From JBHHUI01 sp965248775 (GTDB lineage Bacteria > Chloroflexota > Anaerolineae > Anaerolineales > JBHHUI01), in the NCBI GenBank assembly GCA_965248775.1, contig OZ252150.1, positions 186,001 through 250,000 of the forward strand: a DNA stretch of 64,000 bases, given 5' to 3'. The notes beneath the pieces were generated by a model. The model was not told the DNA's origin. It saw nothing but the letters and a program-made list of their open reading frames with translations, and searched no databases. The position numbers were made by a program, and so were the translations under genes. This document shows, in pieces, positions 34,032 to 45,158 of the stretch; within the stretch, counting starts at the first letter, position 1, and each line of letters begins with the position of its first letter.

Positions 34032-35057
34032 ATGGAAGAACTATCAGATTCGGACGGAAAGCCTCCGCCGTTTAATGTCGTCATTCTGTTCAACTTGATT
34101 GACGACCCCAAACCGGACGACTTGGATGCGGCGGGTGGCGAGTCTGTAAAACGAATGCGCCGTGGTCTTGAAGACCTCGGCTACGAAGTACAACTGGCAG
34201 CTGTTGCAAATGATGTTGACGCTGCAGTCCGTAGCTTTGATCCCCACAATGACATCATCTTCAATTGGTGTGAAGGTCTCTGGGATGATCCCAATGCTTT
34301 CGATGCTGTTCCACCTGTATTAGAAAAACGCGGCTTTGTTTATACAGGCGCAGATAGTTGGTGTCTGGCTGCCACACAAGACAAAACCTGGGCAAAACGT
34401 GAATTGCTTGCAAACAGAGTCTCTACTCCTTTGTCCAGTATATTCGAGAGTCCAGAGTTGAACGGTTGGGATCGTTATCCGGCGTTTGTTAAACCTGCAG
34501 CAGAGCATAGTAGTTTAGGTATAGACAAAGATTCAATTGTCGATACATCACAACAGTTAATGGAACGGATCGAATATGTTCTCGATACATACAATGGGCC
34601 GGCACTTGTCGAAGATTTTATCGATGGGGCGGAATACAATGTCTCGCTCTGGGGCAACGGCACATTAAAAGTCCTGCCACTCACAGTGATGGACTACAGT
34701 ATGTTCGAAGATTATCACGATCGGTTGTGCTCTTTCGACGCGAAATGGGATTCGGATGCAGATATCTATCACTTTGCGACTGTAAAATGTCCTGCACCTG
34801 TTGATGCGGAATTGCAGGCTCGCATCGAAGAAACTGCCAAAGGTGCATACAAAGCATTGCATATGCGCGATTACGGACGCATCGATATTCGGGTGCGAGA
34901 CGGCCAACCTTATGTGCTGGATGTGAACCCCAACCCCGACATATCTCGTGATGCTGGTTTTTGTCGTTCAGCGCGGGTGGCTGGCTTTGACTACGGGCGG
35001 GCGATTTCCCGGGTGCTCCAGTTCGCTTCAGAACGGCAACCTCAAATACAACGTTAG
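34032..35057 (+). CDS. ATP-grasp ligase (D-Ala-D-Ala ligase-like)
   Basis: A 341-residue protein from ATG 34032 (GTG nine bases earlier is the alternative, but the G-rich ribosome site favours the ATG). The N-terminal region VVILFNLIDDPKPDDLDAAG, the central KPAAEHSSLGI and ALVEDFIDGAEYNVS, and the C-terminal RIDIRVRDGQPYVLDVNPNPD with its Mg-binding Asp and Asn are those of D-Ala-D-Ala ligase-type ATP-grasp enzymes, which join a carboxylate to an amine via an acyl phosphate. It is not a canonical Ddl (the family N-terminal motifs differ), so the substrates are unknown. It stands alone with its own terminator. Confidence 0.85.
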   Translation: MEELSDSDGKPPPFNVVILFNLIDDPKPDDLDAAGGESVKRMRRGLEDLGYEVQLAAVANDVDAAVRSFDPHNDIIFNWCEGLWDDPNAFDAVPPVLEKRGFVYTGADSWCLAATQDKTWAKRELLANRVSTPLSSIFESPELNGWDRYPAFVKPAAEHSSLGIDKDSIVDTSQQLMERIEYVLDTYNGPALVEDFIDGAEYNVSLWGNGTLKVLPLTVMDYSMFEDYHDRLCSFDAKWDSDADIYHFATVKCPAPVDAELQARIEETAKGAYKALHMRDYGRIDIRVRDGQPYVLDVNPNPDISRDAGFCRSARVAGFDYGRAISRVLQFASERQPQIQR

Positions 35058-35113
35058 TACAATAGTTTTCCTCGTTTAGTGCGGTCCCCTTTATTCGGGA
35101 TGAAAAACACAAT

Positions 35114-35153
35114 GGCGCTCAAAGCCTGTTAAAATTTGAGCGCCTCTTTTTTT
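35114..35153 (+). terminator. Terminator of the ATP-grasp gene
   Basis: GGCGCTCAAA and TTTGAGCGCC pair in a 10-bp stem with an 11-base loop and are followed by TCTTTTTTT. Confidence 0.88.
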
Positions 35154-35173
35154 GCATTCCAGCATTGATATTG

Positions 35174-36425
35174 ATGAATCGCCTGAGCAATATTCTGCCT
35201 GCTGTGCTTATCTGGCTAGGCTATCTAATCTATTTCCTGGTTGACTCCCGATCGTCAGAATTTGTATATGCTGCGAATTCGATATTTTCGATTGAGGAAT
35301 TCGATTCGTTGACGCACTTTTCCTTTGAGCACTTTATCGCACCATGGCGATATCGGATAGTGCCACGTGTGCTCCAATGGTGGTTGTTTGCCGCCCTGCG
35401 ACCCATTGTTGAGGTTACCTATTTTCAAGTCGCGCTTTCCTTAAGTTCTGGCTTCACGGCAACTGCACTGGCTTCATTCTATTTGTTGCTGCGCAAATTG
35501 GGTTCCAGCGTATTCTTGTCAATGATTGGGTGCGTACTTGCAATGGGGAGCTTCCCCTTGGTGTTCGGTTACCGCTTGCGTAACTGGATGACTTTCGACG
35601 ATTCCCTTTCTTATTTTCTATTGATCGTTGGACTTTTATTGGTCTTGTTCAATACGAGCAAGCGCGGGCGCATCTGGTTCGTGGTGGTGAGTGTACTCGC
35701 TGCGCTCACGCGCGAAACGACGTTGCAGTTATTAATCGTAGTTCTCTTTGATCGGCGCCGAACGATTACCGAACGCATTGCCATGGCAGCGCCTGCCCTT
35801 GTCGCTTTTGTTGTTGTTCGCCTGTTGCTGTTTGATACCAGCGAGGTCACAACTACATCCGGCTTGCCGGTGCCAAGACTGGATTTAAATCTAACTGAGG
35901 AAGGCATCGTGCTTACCTCAGCGTATGCTTTCGCCGTGTTCGGCGTTGGGTGGTTGCTTGCTGCGTTCGGTTGGGTTCATTTCTGGCGGAAGCGCAACGA
36001 ACTCACCGACAGCATATGGCTATTCTGGATCACGACACTCATGGCAACTGTGGTGTTGGGCGGCTTCAATCTGCTTATCGGTTCGATCCGCGAAAATCGG
36101 ACTTGGCATACTTTACCTGCACGAGCATTGGCGCGACCTACTCACAACTAGAAATGTGAGAAATGTCGCTCTTATTGCGATTGTCCTGATGACACCGGCC
36201 ATTCTTTTCCTGCTACTTGTTCCTGGTGGAGGAGGCGGCGCGCGGTTGGAAACGTTACAGCGTATTCCGGGACTTACTTTCGCATACGAATCTATCTGGC
36301 TTCAATTCTCTTATCGCTTTAATTACATTCCGGGTCAATTTGGGCATGTGCTTGTGCAGCTGGCACTCACAGGACTGCTGCTCATCTGGCAATTAATAGC
36401 ATATCGGACCAATCGGATACGATAG
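35174..36425 (+). pseudogene. Polytopic membrane protein, frameshifted
   Basis: The first frame, from ATG 35174, runs about 325 residues with eight or so transmembrane helices (LSNILPAVLIWLGYLIYFL; LLIVGLLLVLF; a loop VLAALTRETTLQLLIVVLF). It ends at 36151 after unlikely sequence (TWHTLPARALARPTHN). The sense continues in another frame: YLHEHWRDLLTTRNVRNVALIAIVL, then MTPAILFLLLVPGGGGG, to 36425. The frames meet about 36095-36120. The TRE motif after helix clusters recalls membrane glycosyltransferase-like proteins, but I do not recognise the family. Either a single-base error or a decayed gene; about 417 residues when joined. Confidence 0.7.
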
Positions 36426-36587
36426 AACTCAATTCCCCTCGCATCCTTGTAATTCCTCTTGTAGAATCAATTTACAATATCGATCGACCAAGTTGAATTG
36501 GCGCCTCCCTTTCCGTCAAGTCTCTCCCATCCCGCGCCAAGACTTTAATCTGCAAGTAAAAGAATCATGACTCCAAAATAATTTCGA

Positions 36588-39500
36588 TTGTGGTTCATTC
36601 CCCCAGTCTCGCTGTTATTCGTACTGGCCTGTAATCTCTTTACACCCGGCGCAACGCCAACGGTACAACCCACGAGTACAAGCCCGCCTCCAACCGCAAC
36701 ACCTCTTCCGCCTCTGGAACCTGTTGTGGCCGATGTCTTTCCCGGGCCGGGGGAGACGATTGCTATCGATGGCGCGATTGACTTGTATTTCGATCAGGCA
36801 ATGGCACAGGGTTCGCTTGCAGGTGCGCTAAACATCGAGCCGAATGTTGCCGGTGCGATCGAGTGGCTGGATAATAAGACTGCACGTTTTATTCCCAACG
36901 AACCGTTGGCGCGGGCCACCCGCTATCGACTGGTGGTGGATACCTCGGCGCGCAGTGCTGCCGGTTTAAATTTGGCGCAAGAATTTTCAACCGATGTTGA
37001 TACGGTCGGCTTCCTCGAAGTCACGCAAGTGCTCCCGGCTGCAGAAACATTCGGTGTCGAAGTGGATTCTGCGATAACGGTGTTATTCAATCGCCCGGTT
37101 GTGCCGCTGACTACTTTGGCAGAACAGGCGGAATTGCCAAACCCGCTTGTCCTTGATCCGCAGGTAAATGGAACAGGTGAATGGCTCAATACGAGTATTT
37201 TCGTTTTCCGGCCCGAAGTGGCTCTGGCGGGTGGAACGGAATACATAGCGCGTGTGGATTCCGGTTTGATGGATACCACCGGCGGATTGCTTCAGGATGA
37301 TTTCAAATGGAGTTTCACCACCCTCTCGCCGCAGGTAATCGAGGCGAGTCCATTTTTCGATGCCGGAGATATTCCGCTCGAAGTGCCAATTTCCATATTA
37401 TTTAATCAGCCCATGGATCGCACGACTACGCAGGCTGCCTTCTCGCTGCTTTCAGAACGCGGTGAGCCTGTCACGGGCAATTTCGAATGGGCCGAGAATG
37501 ATACGAGCCTTACTTTTACACCGCAGCGTAGATTGGCTCTGGAGGCGGGTTATGTTGCTACCTTAGAAGGGAGTGCGCTGGGTGCTGCCAGCCAGACAGG
37601 CTTGGGCACACAATTCACGTGGAACTTCAACACAGTCTTCGCGCCCGGCATTCGGTTCACCGAGCCATTCGACGGGCTTAGCGGTGTTGATCCCTTTGGT
37701 GGCTTCCGGATTGAATTTGCCTCTCCCATGGACGAGGATACTCTGGCGGACCAGATCACCATCGAGCCTGAGCCCAAGGAAGTTTTTACTTTCTATAGCG
37801 AATACGAGTTCTCCTATTTCATCAATTGGGATTTCGAACCCTCTACGGACTATCTGGTGACTCTGGGTGCCAACCTGGCTGACCCGTACGGCAACCGAGT
37901 CGGTCGAGAATCTGTGGTGCGGTTCTCGACTGCCCCCTACGATCCATCCATCGTTCTCAATACGCGTGGCATCGTCGGGACATATTCCGCTTATTCCGAC
38001 TCGCGTGTATTCGCGACATACCGAAACGTAAGTGAGATCGTGCTCGATTTGTACCGTATGCCGCTTTCGGATTTTGCACGTTACACCGGTCGCAGATCTT
38101 TCGAGTTCCGAGACACGTATATACCCGCAGCAGAAAACCTGATGCGCAGCTGGTCGCTACCGGTCGAGTTCTTCCTGAACGAAAATGCGTTCGCCGAGAT
38201 CGAGCTGCGAGAGGGCGGAGGTCGTCTTGATCCCGATCTTTATTTCCTGCGGATCCAAACGCCCTATGGCGCTTCCGATCATCTGCTCTCGGTAGCCGAT
38301 GCCAATCTGACCCTCAAGACAGGATTCGAGGGTGTGCTCGTTTGGGCAACCGATCAGCAGAGTGGGCAACCCTTAGTGGGGCGTGAGATTGAACTTTACG
38401 ATGAAAATCTACGGCTGGTGGATAGCGGCACCACAGACGCAAACGGCTTATTTGCTTCAGATGCACTGGAATTGGCTGATCATTGGACGCCGGTTTACGT
38501 GGTTTCCACTGCAGAGAGTGTGCCAGCCTTGGACGGGGTGCGGGGTTTTGCGGTGGCGGTCTCCGATTGGACGGAGGGCATCGCTCCCTGGGAGTTTGGC
38601 GTCTTCAGTTCTTCATCGCCAGATAAATACGAATCGTATTTTTACACCGATCGGCCGCTCTATCGCCCGGGGCAAATGGTTGCTTTCAAAGGGATTCTGC
38701 GCGACGAAAAGGATGCGCGTTTCAGCTTGCCACACTTCGAGACGGTAAATGTGCAGATATATAACGATCGCGGAGATGTCGTCTACGATGAAGTTCTATC
38801 GTTCTCTGAATTTGGCAGTGTCAACGGAGAATTCGAACTGGATGCCGAGGCTGGTACCGGCTTCTATCGGCTCGACGTGACCTCCGACGACGATGAAGAT
38901 TTTTATGGCGGCGTCAGTTTCCAAGTTGCCGAATACATCAAGCCGGAGTTCCAGGTATCGGTGACAACAGCGGATTCCGAAGTAGCAGCCGGCGATGATA
39001 TCGCTGCAACTGTAGACGCGACATTTTTCTTCGGCGGGCCGGTATCAGGCGCACGCATCGATTGGACGCTCTTATCTGCAGACCATTTCTTCCCCTGGCG
39101 CGGCCCCGGTCGTTATGACTTCACCGACTTCGATTTCACTGCAGACGTGGGCGGACCGTCTTATGGTGTCTTCGGAGAAGTCATCGCAACAGGTAATGAC
39201 TTCACGGATGCGGAAGGCCGCTATGAGATTGATCTCCCAGCCGATCTCGGGGACCGTACTACTTCACAATTGTTTACCTTCGAGGCGACCGTAACGGATA
39301 TCAATAATCGTTCGGTTAGTGACCGCACAGAAGTCATCGTTCACAAGGGCGATTTTTACATCGGTCTTCGCCCGGATCGCTATGTGGGTTCAGCCGGACA
39401 ATCCAGTGGCATTGAAATAATAACCGTCGATTGGGCGCAAGACCCCTGGCCTGAGCAGGAATTGGAAATCATTGTCAGTGAGCACGAGTGGTTCAGCGTG

Positions 39501-42500
39501 CAGGAAGAAGATGAATTTGGCAACACAGTGTGGACCTGGGAGGTTGAGGACACCCCCATCTTTGATACAACGCTTACGACCGATGCCTCAGGCAAAGCCA
39601 GTTTCGACTTCGTGCCCGAAGCCGGTGGAATCTACAAGATTCTCGCACGAGGTCAGGATGCGGCGGGTCGAGAGGTGCAGTCCAGTACATTCCAGTGGGT
39701 GTCCTCACGCGCGTATGTGCCCTGGCGGCAAGAAAACAACAATCGCATTGAACTGATCTCGGATAGTCCGACCTATGCACCAGGCGACACCGCCGAAATA
39801 TTAATTGCCTCGCCGTTCCAAGGTGCAGCCAATGCGCTCATAACAGTTGAACGTGGCGATGTGATGCTGCAGGATGTCCTGACGCTGGACTCCAATAGTA
39901 CGGTCTACAAATTGCCCATTATTGCTGACTATGCGCCCAATGTCTTTGTCTCCGTCATCATTGTCAAGGGAGTTGATGAAACTAATCGCACGGCTGCCTT
40001 CCGCGCCGGATTGTTGAAGCTGGGAGTAAGCCCGGAGCAACAGGAGATACAAGTTTCGCTCACGCCGGATAGTGAGCGTGTCGGACCGCAGGAAGATGTC
40101 ACCTATGCGCTGGCCGCCACCGATTATGAAGGCAATCCACTGCAGGCCGAGTTCTCGCTGGCAGTCGCAGACCTGGCCGCCCTCTCGCTTTCAGCGCCCA
40201 ATGTGCCTCCCATCCTCGATAGCTTTTATGGTGAGCGGCCATTGCGTATGCAGACTGCAACCGGTCTGGCACTATCTGTCGATGTTCTCAACATTCAGAC
40301 TGCTGATCGCAAAGGCGGCGGTGGCGCGGAGGAAGCATTCTTCGAAGTGCGCGGCGATTTCCGGGACACTGCGTTTTGGACCCCGGCCATCGTCACCGAC
40401 GAGAATGGTGAGGCGGAAGTGACTGTTACGCTGCCGGACAATCTGACCACCTGGCGACTGGATGCGCGTGGGATCACCGCCGACACTTTAGTTGGGGAGG
40501 GGATCGTAGATGTGGTCGCGACGAAGGACCTGCTGATTCGTCCTGTCACACCGCGTTTCTTCGTTGTCGGCGATCAGGTCGAACTCGCAGCTGTTGTCAA
40601 TAACAACACCGATCAAGATATTGAGGCCGAAGTTTCGATCAACAGCATTGCACTCGATCTCGATAGCCCGGCAGCGCAAACTGTAACGATCCCGGCTGGT
40701 GGTCGTGAACAGATTACCTGGCAGGCAAGTGTCCCCGATGGAACATACGCAGATATCATTTTTTCTGTGGAGGGCGGCGGCTATAGTGATGCCAGCAAGC
40801 CGCCGCTCGGGCAGCCACCAGATCAACGAATACCGATCTACAAATACTCTGCCCCACAAACAGTTGGAACCGCTGGTGCCTTGGATGAAGCCGGCGAACG
40901 GACTGAAATCATCGCGTTGCCACGTCGTTTTGATGTCTCCCAAGGTGAACTGAACATACAAGTCAATCCGTCACTTGCAGCCGGAATGGTTGCTGCTCTT
41001 GAAGCACTCGACAATACACAGTACACGACAACAGAAGCCACAGTTTCGCGCTTCTTGCCGAATGTATTTACACTGCGCGCGCTGCAAGCGCTCGGGATTG
41101 ACGATCCCGTTTTGGAAGACGAACTGGAGCAGGCAGTGATGACGGGCGTGCAGAAGCTTTATGCTCAACAACATATCGACGGCGTCTGGGGTTGGTACAA
41201 CACCGATGTTTCAAATGAATATATCTCGGCCTACGTACTATTCGGGTTGAACCGCGCTCGCGAGGCTGATTTCTCGATTGAGCGGAGTGTGCTTGCGAAC
41301 GCCGCCGATTATTTAATGCGTACTTTAGAATTGCCCGATATTGTCGAGGAGACCTGGCTGTTGAATCGGCAAGTCTTTACACTCTTCGCCCTGGCGGATT
41401 ATGGCGAGAACCTTCCAAGCGCCCACACGCAATATTTCGACAATCGCCAACGCCTGGACACATATGCGCGCGCGTTGCTGGCGTTAACACTTCATGCCGC
41501 CGATCCGTCTGACCTACGCATTGACGCGCTGTTGTCAGACCTCAATAACAGCGCAGTGCTGTCCGCCACCGGCGCACACTGGAGCGAGACCCGCACGCGA
41601 GATTATTGGAATATGAATACCGATGTGCGCACCATGGCAATTGCCCTCTCGGCCCTCGTGTCTATCGATCCACAAAACGACCTGAATCCGAATGTGGTGC
41701 GCTGGCTGATGTCCGCGCGGGAGGCAACCGGCGGCTGGGAATCGACTCAGGAGACTGCTTTTGCTCTGATTGCACTCAGCGACTGGCTGGCTGCCACCGA
41801 GGAACTCGCAGCTGATTATGAATATAATGTCGAAGTCAACGGCGCGCAGGTCGCAAGCAGCGGCGCTGCAACGGCGACAATTCCTGAGAGCGCGCAAGCC
41901 AGCATTGCAATGTCCGATCTGTATGTTGAGCAGGCCAACCGTGTGTTGCTCACAAGAGGTGAAGGGGCGGGAAATCTCTATTACACAGCACATCTGACCG
42001 TATTCCAAAATGTCGAGGATGTACAGGCGCTGAATCGCGGGATTGTCGTAGGCCGAGAATATTCGCTGGTCTCAGATGATTGTGGTGGGTTCGAACAGTC
42101 GGATTGTCCAACGATAACAAGTGCGAACGTGGGAGATCAGGTTGAGGTAAAGGTCACGCTTGTGGCACCTGCGGACCTGCATTATGTAGTGTTGGAGGAC
42201 CCGATCCCAGCCGGGACAGAGCCGATCGACACGAGTCTGCTGACGACGAGTGTTGTGGGGCAATCGCCGGAACTGGATCGCAGCGACCCGTTCTACTATG
42301 GCTGGGGTTGGTGGTGGTTCTCCAATACCGATCTGCGCGACGAAAAAGTTGTCCTCTCGGCAACTTATTTGCCTGCTGGGACGTATGAATATACCTATCG
42401 GCTCAACGTGGCGTTGGCAGGTGCTTACAACGTGATCCCCACTACGGCATTCGAAACTTATTTCCCCGAGGTCTTTGGGCGCGGCGACGGCCTGGTATTT

Positions 42501-42521
42501 ACGGTGCTTCCAGAGGAGTAA
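36588..42521 (+). CDS. Very large alpha-2-macroglobulin-like lipoprotein without thioester motif
   Basis: A 1977-residue exported protein. It starts at TTG 36588 with the signal VSLLFVLAC (lipobox Cys15), then a Thr/Pro linker, several Ig-like Big_5 domains (about 50-450, e.g. ISILFNQPMDRTT), an MG2-type region SYFYTDRPLYRPGQMV (about 685), further MG domains, an A2M domain (FWTPAIVTDENGEAEVTV, about 1265) and an alpha-helical thioester-type domain (about 1440-1750). Where thioester members have CxEQ, this one has TTTEAT (1480-1485) before VSRFLPNVF, so the thioester Cys and Gln are gone. Bacterial A2Ms trap or guard against proteases; this one must act without covalent capture. An ATG in frame 21 bases upstream is cut off by a TAA. 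Confidence 0.88.
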   Translation: MWFIPPVSLLFVLACNLFTPGATPTVQPTSTSPPPTATPLPPLEPVVADVFPGPGETIAIDGAIDLYFDQAMAQGSLAGALNIEPNVAGAIEWLDNKTARFIPNEPLARATRYRLVVDTSARSAAGLNLAQEFSTDVDTVGFLEVTQVLPAAETFGVEVDSAITVLFNRPVVPLTTLAEQAELPNPLVLDPQVNGTGEWLNTSIFVFRPEVALAGGTEYIARVDSGLMDTTGGLLQDDFKWSFTTLSPQVIEASPFFDAGDIPLEVPISILFNQPMDRTTTQAAFSLLSERGEPVTGNFEWAENDTSLTFTPQRRLALEAGYVATLEGSALGAASQTGLGTQFTWNFNTVFAPGIRFTEPFDGLSGVDPFGGFRIEFASPMDEDTLADQITIEPEPKEVFTFYSEYEFSYFINWDFEPSTDYLVTLGANLADPYGNRVGRESVVRFSTAPYDPSIVLNTRGIVGTYSAYSDSRVFATYRNVSEIVLDLYRMPLSDFARYTGRRSFEFRDTYIPAAENLMRSWSLPVEFFLNENAFAEIELREGGGRLDPDLYFLRIQTPYGASDHLLSVADANLTLKTGFEGVLVWATDQQSGQPLVGREIELYDENLRLVDSGTTDANGLFASDALELADHWTPVYVVSTAESVPALDGVRGFAVAVSDWTEGIAPWEFGVFSSSSPDKYESYFYTDRPLYRPGQMVAFKGILRDEKDARFSLPHFETVNVQIYNDRGDVVYDEVLSFSEFGSVNGEFELDAEAGTGFYRLDVTSDDDEDFYGGVSFQVAEYIKPEFQVSVTTADSEVAAGDDIAATVDATFFFGGPVSGARIDWTLLSADHFFPWRGPGRYDFTDFDFTADVGGPSYGVFGEVIATGNDFTDAEGRYEIDLPADLGDRTTSQLFTFEATVTDINNRSVSDRTEVIVHKGDFYIGLRPDRYVGSAGQSSGIEIITVDWAQDPWPEQELEIIVSEHEWFSVQEEDEFGNTVWTWEVEDTPIFDTTLTTDASGKASFDFVPEAGGIYKILARGQDAAGREVQSSTFQWVSSRAYVPWRQENNNRIELISDSPTYAPGDTAEILIASPFQGAANALITVERGDVMLQDVLTLDSNSTVYKLPIIADYAPNVFVSVIIVKGVDETNRTAAFRAGLLKLGVSPEQQEIQVSLTPDSERVGPQEDVTYALAATDYEGNPLQAEFSLAVADLAALSLSAPNVPPILDSFYGERPLRMQTATGLALSVDVLNIQTADRKGGGGAEEAFFEVRGDFRDTAFWTPAIVTDENGEAEVTVTLPDNLTTWRLDARGITADTLVGEGIVDVVATKDLLIRPVTPRFFVVGDQVELAAVVNNNTDQDIEAEVSINSIALDLDSPAAQTVTIPAGGREQITWQASVPDGTYADIIFSVEGGGYSDASKPPLGQPPDQRIPIYKYSAPQTVGTAGALDEAGERTEIIALPRRFDVSQGELNIQVNPSLAAGMVAALEALDNTQYTTTEATVSRFLPNVFTLRALQALGIDDPVLEDELEQAVMTGVQKLYAQQHIDGVWGWYNTDVSNEYISAYVLFGLNRAREADFSIERSVLANAADYLMRTLELPDIVEETWLLNRQVFTLFALADYGENLPSAHTQYFDNRQRLDTYARALLALTLHAADPSDLRIDALLSDLNNSAVLSATGAHWSETRTRDYWNMNTDVRTMAIALSALVSIDPQNDLNPNVVRWLMSAREATGGWESTQETAFALIALSDWLAATEELAADYEYNVEVNGAQVASSGAATATIPESAQASIAMSDLYVEQANRVLLTRGEGAGNLYYTAHLTVFQNVEDVQALNRGIVVGREYSLVSDDCGGFEQSDCPTITSANVGDQVEVKVTLVAPADLHYVVLEDPIPAGTEPIDTSLLTTSVVGQSPELDRSDPFYYGWGWWWFSNTDLRDEKVVLSATYLPAGTYEYTYRLNVALAGAYNVIPTTAFETYFPEVFGRGDGLVFTVLPEE

Positions 42522-44339
42522 GTTGCGGCAGTGTGGCCATTGTGCTCAAGCCGACGGTCAGTCCTGCAATCCACCAGAAAACAGTCTCTGTTCCTAAGCT
42601 GCTCGTGTTGAGAAGCTGTTGAATGAATGCTGTCAGCAGGGCGGCAACACATCCCAGGATCGTCCAGCGGTGAAGAGATGTTCCGCTCGCAGCTTGAAAC
42701 CCGTTCCGTAATACGACGAACAGCAGCGCTGCCGAGAGGACGAGACCTGGCAGCCCAAGTTCCACACCCCATTCCAGCCAGATATTGTGCGTGCGGTCCC
42801 ACAAGCTGCCAGTGGAAACGATATGCTCCCGGAATGCTGAGGAGGCGTGCGGGCCGTGAGTGAATTCAAAACTTGCCAGTCCCCAACCCGTCAGTGGACG
42901 TGCGAAAATCGCATTCGTCGCTGTTAGCCATACCGCCGGGCGCGGTTCCGTGCCGTCAGTTCCTAAGTAGATCGTATCCCCGGAACTGGCGATCGCGAAG
43001 GTTCCGAGCAGGGAAAGAACTGCGCCGGCAACAAACCACTTCAGAGCCGCTTCCGTCGGCCTTCGCAATCTCCAGAGCAGAATCAAACCCTAGCCCAATG
43101 CTACAGCAAGCAATCCTCCGCGCGATTTTGTCATGATAATTGTGACGAGTTGTGCCCCAAGCAGAACAATGGCAGCCCAGCGCGACGCCGAGGGGCGAGT
43201 ATGCGTAAAAAGATATGCGAGCGACAGCGGGGCGATCATTGCCAAATAAGCAGCGAGATGGTTGGCATTCCCGAGTGTAGAAAAAACAAAAGTTGTATAG
43301 TACCAGTCGATGGGGTCAAATCCAATTGCTTGCAACAACCCGTAGAGTGCTATTGGAGCGCTGGTCCAGATGAGTGCAGCCAATAGCCGCTTCGGCGCAT
43401 GTGGGAGGCAGGTCGTCGAGAAGACCAGCCAGGCCATCCCGAGCAATATCAATTTTGTGCGCAGGCCATTGCGCCATTCAATACTACCGATCCAGCTGCG
43501 CTCGCGGTCAAAGGCCACGAGTGTCGTTAGTAGCAACCAAGCTGTCAAGAGTGTAACGACGTAAGTGAGCAACGGTGGTATGCGCGACCTGTCACTATCT
43601 AATCCTCCAATGACTCGAGATATAACAAGCGCGGCCAGTCCAAGAATTGTTAATACTTGTGGTAGTGGTTACATGGTAACTGATGGGGACCACGCTGTAT
43701 TGTAGTAATGGAGATACAACTTGAGTACAGCTTCATGGTAAACGTCGGACTTGGAGAAAGAAAGAGTTTTGCGCACGAAGCGAGCCAGTCTCTGGCGCAA
43801 GGTGTTGTTCCAGCGTTCCACGTGAGATGTCTGGCCGCTTTCTTTGCCGACACTTTGGTGAGTGTCGTTTGGTAAAACCTTCTGGTAAGCGTGCCAGAAG
43901 TCGCTGAAGGAGCAACACGCTTTGTAGGATGCTGGGATGGATTTCCATAACGCGCGACAACTTTTTTCACTGCGGTCGCCAATAAAATAGGCCACCACTT
44001 GGCGCGTGCGCCGACACAGCGCGACCCATATCCAACGTTTATCGTTTTTTGTGCGTACAAATGACCATAATTCATCCAATTCCAGCACATCATCCGTTTT
44101 TACGGTTTCTAAAGTGTCAGCCAGGTTCGGCATAGCGCCGGCCTTCTCCAGAATCCAGCGTGCTAATGTCTGCCGCGCGATGCCAAAGATGCGCTCAATG
44201 CCGCGCATACTGGCTCGCTCTCGATAGGTGCGTAGGACAAATTCTCTGATGAACTCAGGATAAGAACGGCTTTGCGGTTCCAACATTCCATAAGCGGCGC
44301 AATCGAGACAATGAAACTTCTGACCGCCTTTATAGTCTG

Positions 44340-45158
44340 GGTAGTGGTTACATGTTGACTGATGAGTCTGGAAAAAGTAAGTTGTTGGCCTGCCAAACAG
44401 AGGAGCGCCAAAATGATCCAGAGTGTCATCACGCATGAGTGTTCAAAGTGCAGGAGCCTCAACATTGTCAAGAATGGTACAGACTATAAAGGCGGTCAGA
44501 AGTTTCATTGTCTCGATTGCGCCGCTTATGGAATGTTGGAACCGCAAAGCCGTTCTTATCCTGAGTTCATCAGAGAATTTGTCCTACGCACCTATCGAGA
44601 GCGAGCCAGTATGCGCGGCATTGAGCGCATCTTTGGCATCGCGCGGCAGACATTAGCACGCTGGATTCTGGAGAAGGCCGGCGCTATGCCGAACCTGGCT
44701 GACACTTTAGAAACCGTAAAAACGGATGATGTGCTGGAATTGGATGAATTATGGTCATTTGTACGCACAAAAAACGATAAACGTTGGATATGGGTCGCGC
44801 TGTGTCGGCGCACGCGCCAAGTGGTGGCCTATTTTATTGGCGACCGCAGTGAAAAAAGTTGTCGCGCGTTATGGAAATCCATCCCAGCATCCTACAAAGC
44901 GTGTTGCTCCTTCAGCGACTTCTGGCACGCTTACCAGAAGGTTTTACCAAACGACACTCACCAAAGTGTCGGCAAAGAAAGCGGCCAGACATCTCACGTG
45001 GAACGCTGGAACAACACCTTGCGCCAGAGACTGGCTCGCTTCGTGCGCAAAACTCTTTCTTTCTCCAAGTCCGACGTTTACCATGAAGCTGTACTCAAGT
45101 TGTATCTCCATTACTACAATACAGCGTGGTCCCCATCAGTTACCATGTAACCACTACC
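44340..45158 (+). mobile_element. IS1-family element B, complete, nested in element A
   Basis: 819 bases, ends GGTAGTGGTTACATG and complement, 8-base target repeat ATAGTCTG (44332-44339 and 45159-45166). It lies in the opposite orientation to A and is nearly identical to it, so it arrived recently. Confidence 0.93.
44413..45150 (+). CDS. IS1-family transposase (single-frame type)
   Basis: A 245-residue DDE transposase. The N-terminus has a zinc-ribbon (CSKCRSLNIVKNG, HCLDC), then a helix-turn-helix (MRGIERIFGIARQTLARWI), the first Asp in LELDELWSFV, and the IS1 InsB-type C-terminus HVERWNNTLRQRLARFVRKT followed by LSFSKSDVYHEAVLKLYLHYYN. Unlike classical IS1 there is no InsA/InsB frameshift. 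ATG 44413 follows AGAGGAGCGCCAAA; the longer frame from 44362 has no ribosome site. It appears intact and may be active. Confidence 0.92.
   Translation: MIQSVITHECSKCRSLNIVKNGTDYKGGQKFHCLDCAAYGMLEPQSRSYPEFIREFVLRTYRERASMRGIERIFGIARQTLARWILEKAGAMPNLADTLETVKTDDVLELDELWSFVRTKNDKRWIWVALCRRTRQVVAYFIGDRSEKSCRALWKSIPASYKACCSFSDFWHAYQKVLPNDTHQSVGKESGQTSHVERWNNTLRQRLARFVRKTLSFSKSDVYHEAVLKLYLHYYNTAWSPSVTM

Noticed and set aside
43096..43572. TAG in the O-antigen gene as a pyrrolysine codon
   Set aside because: No conserved function for the residue, the gene is destroyed by insertions anyway, and other genes here stop at TAG.
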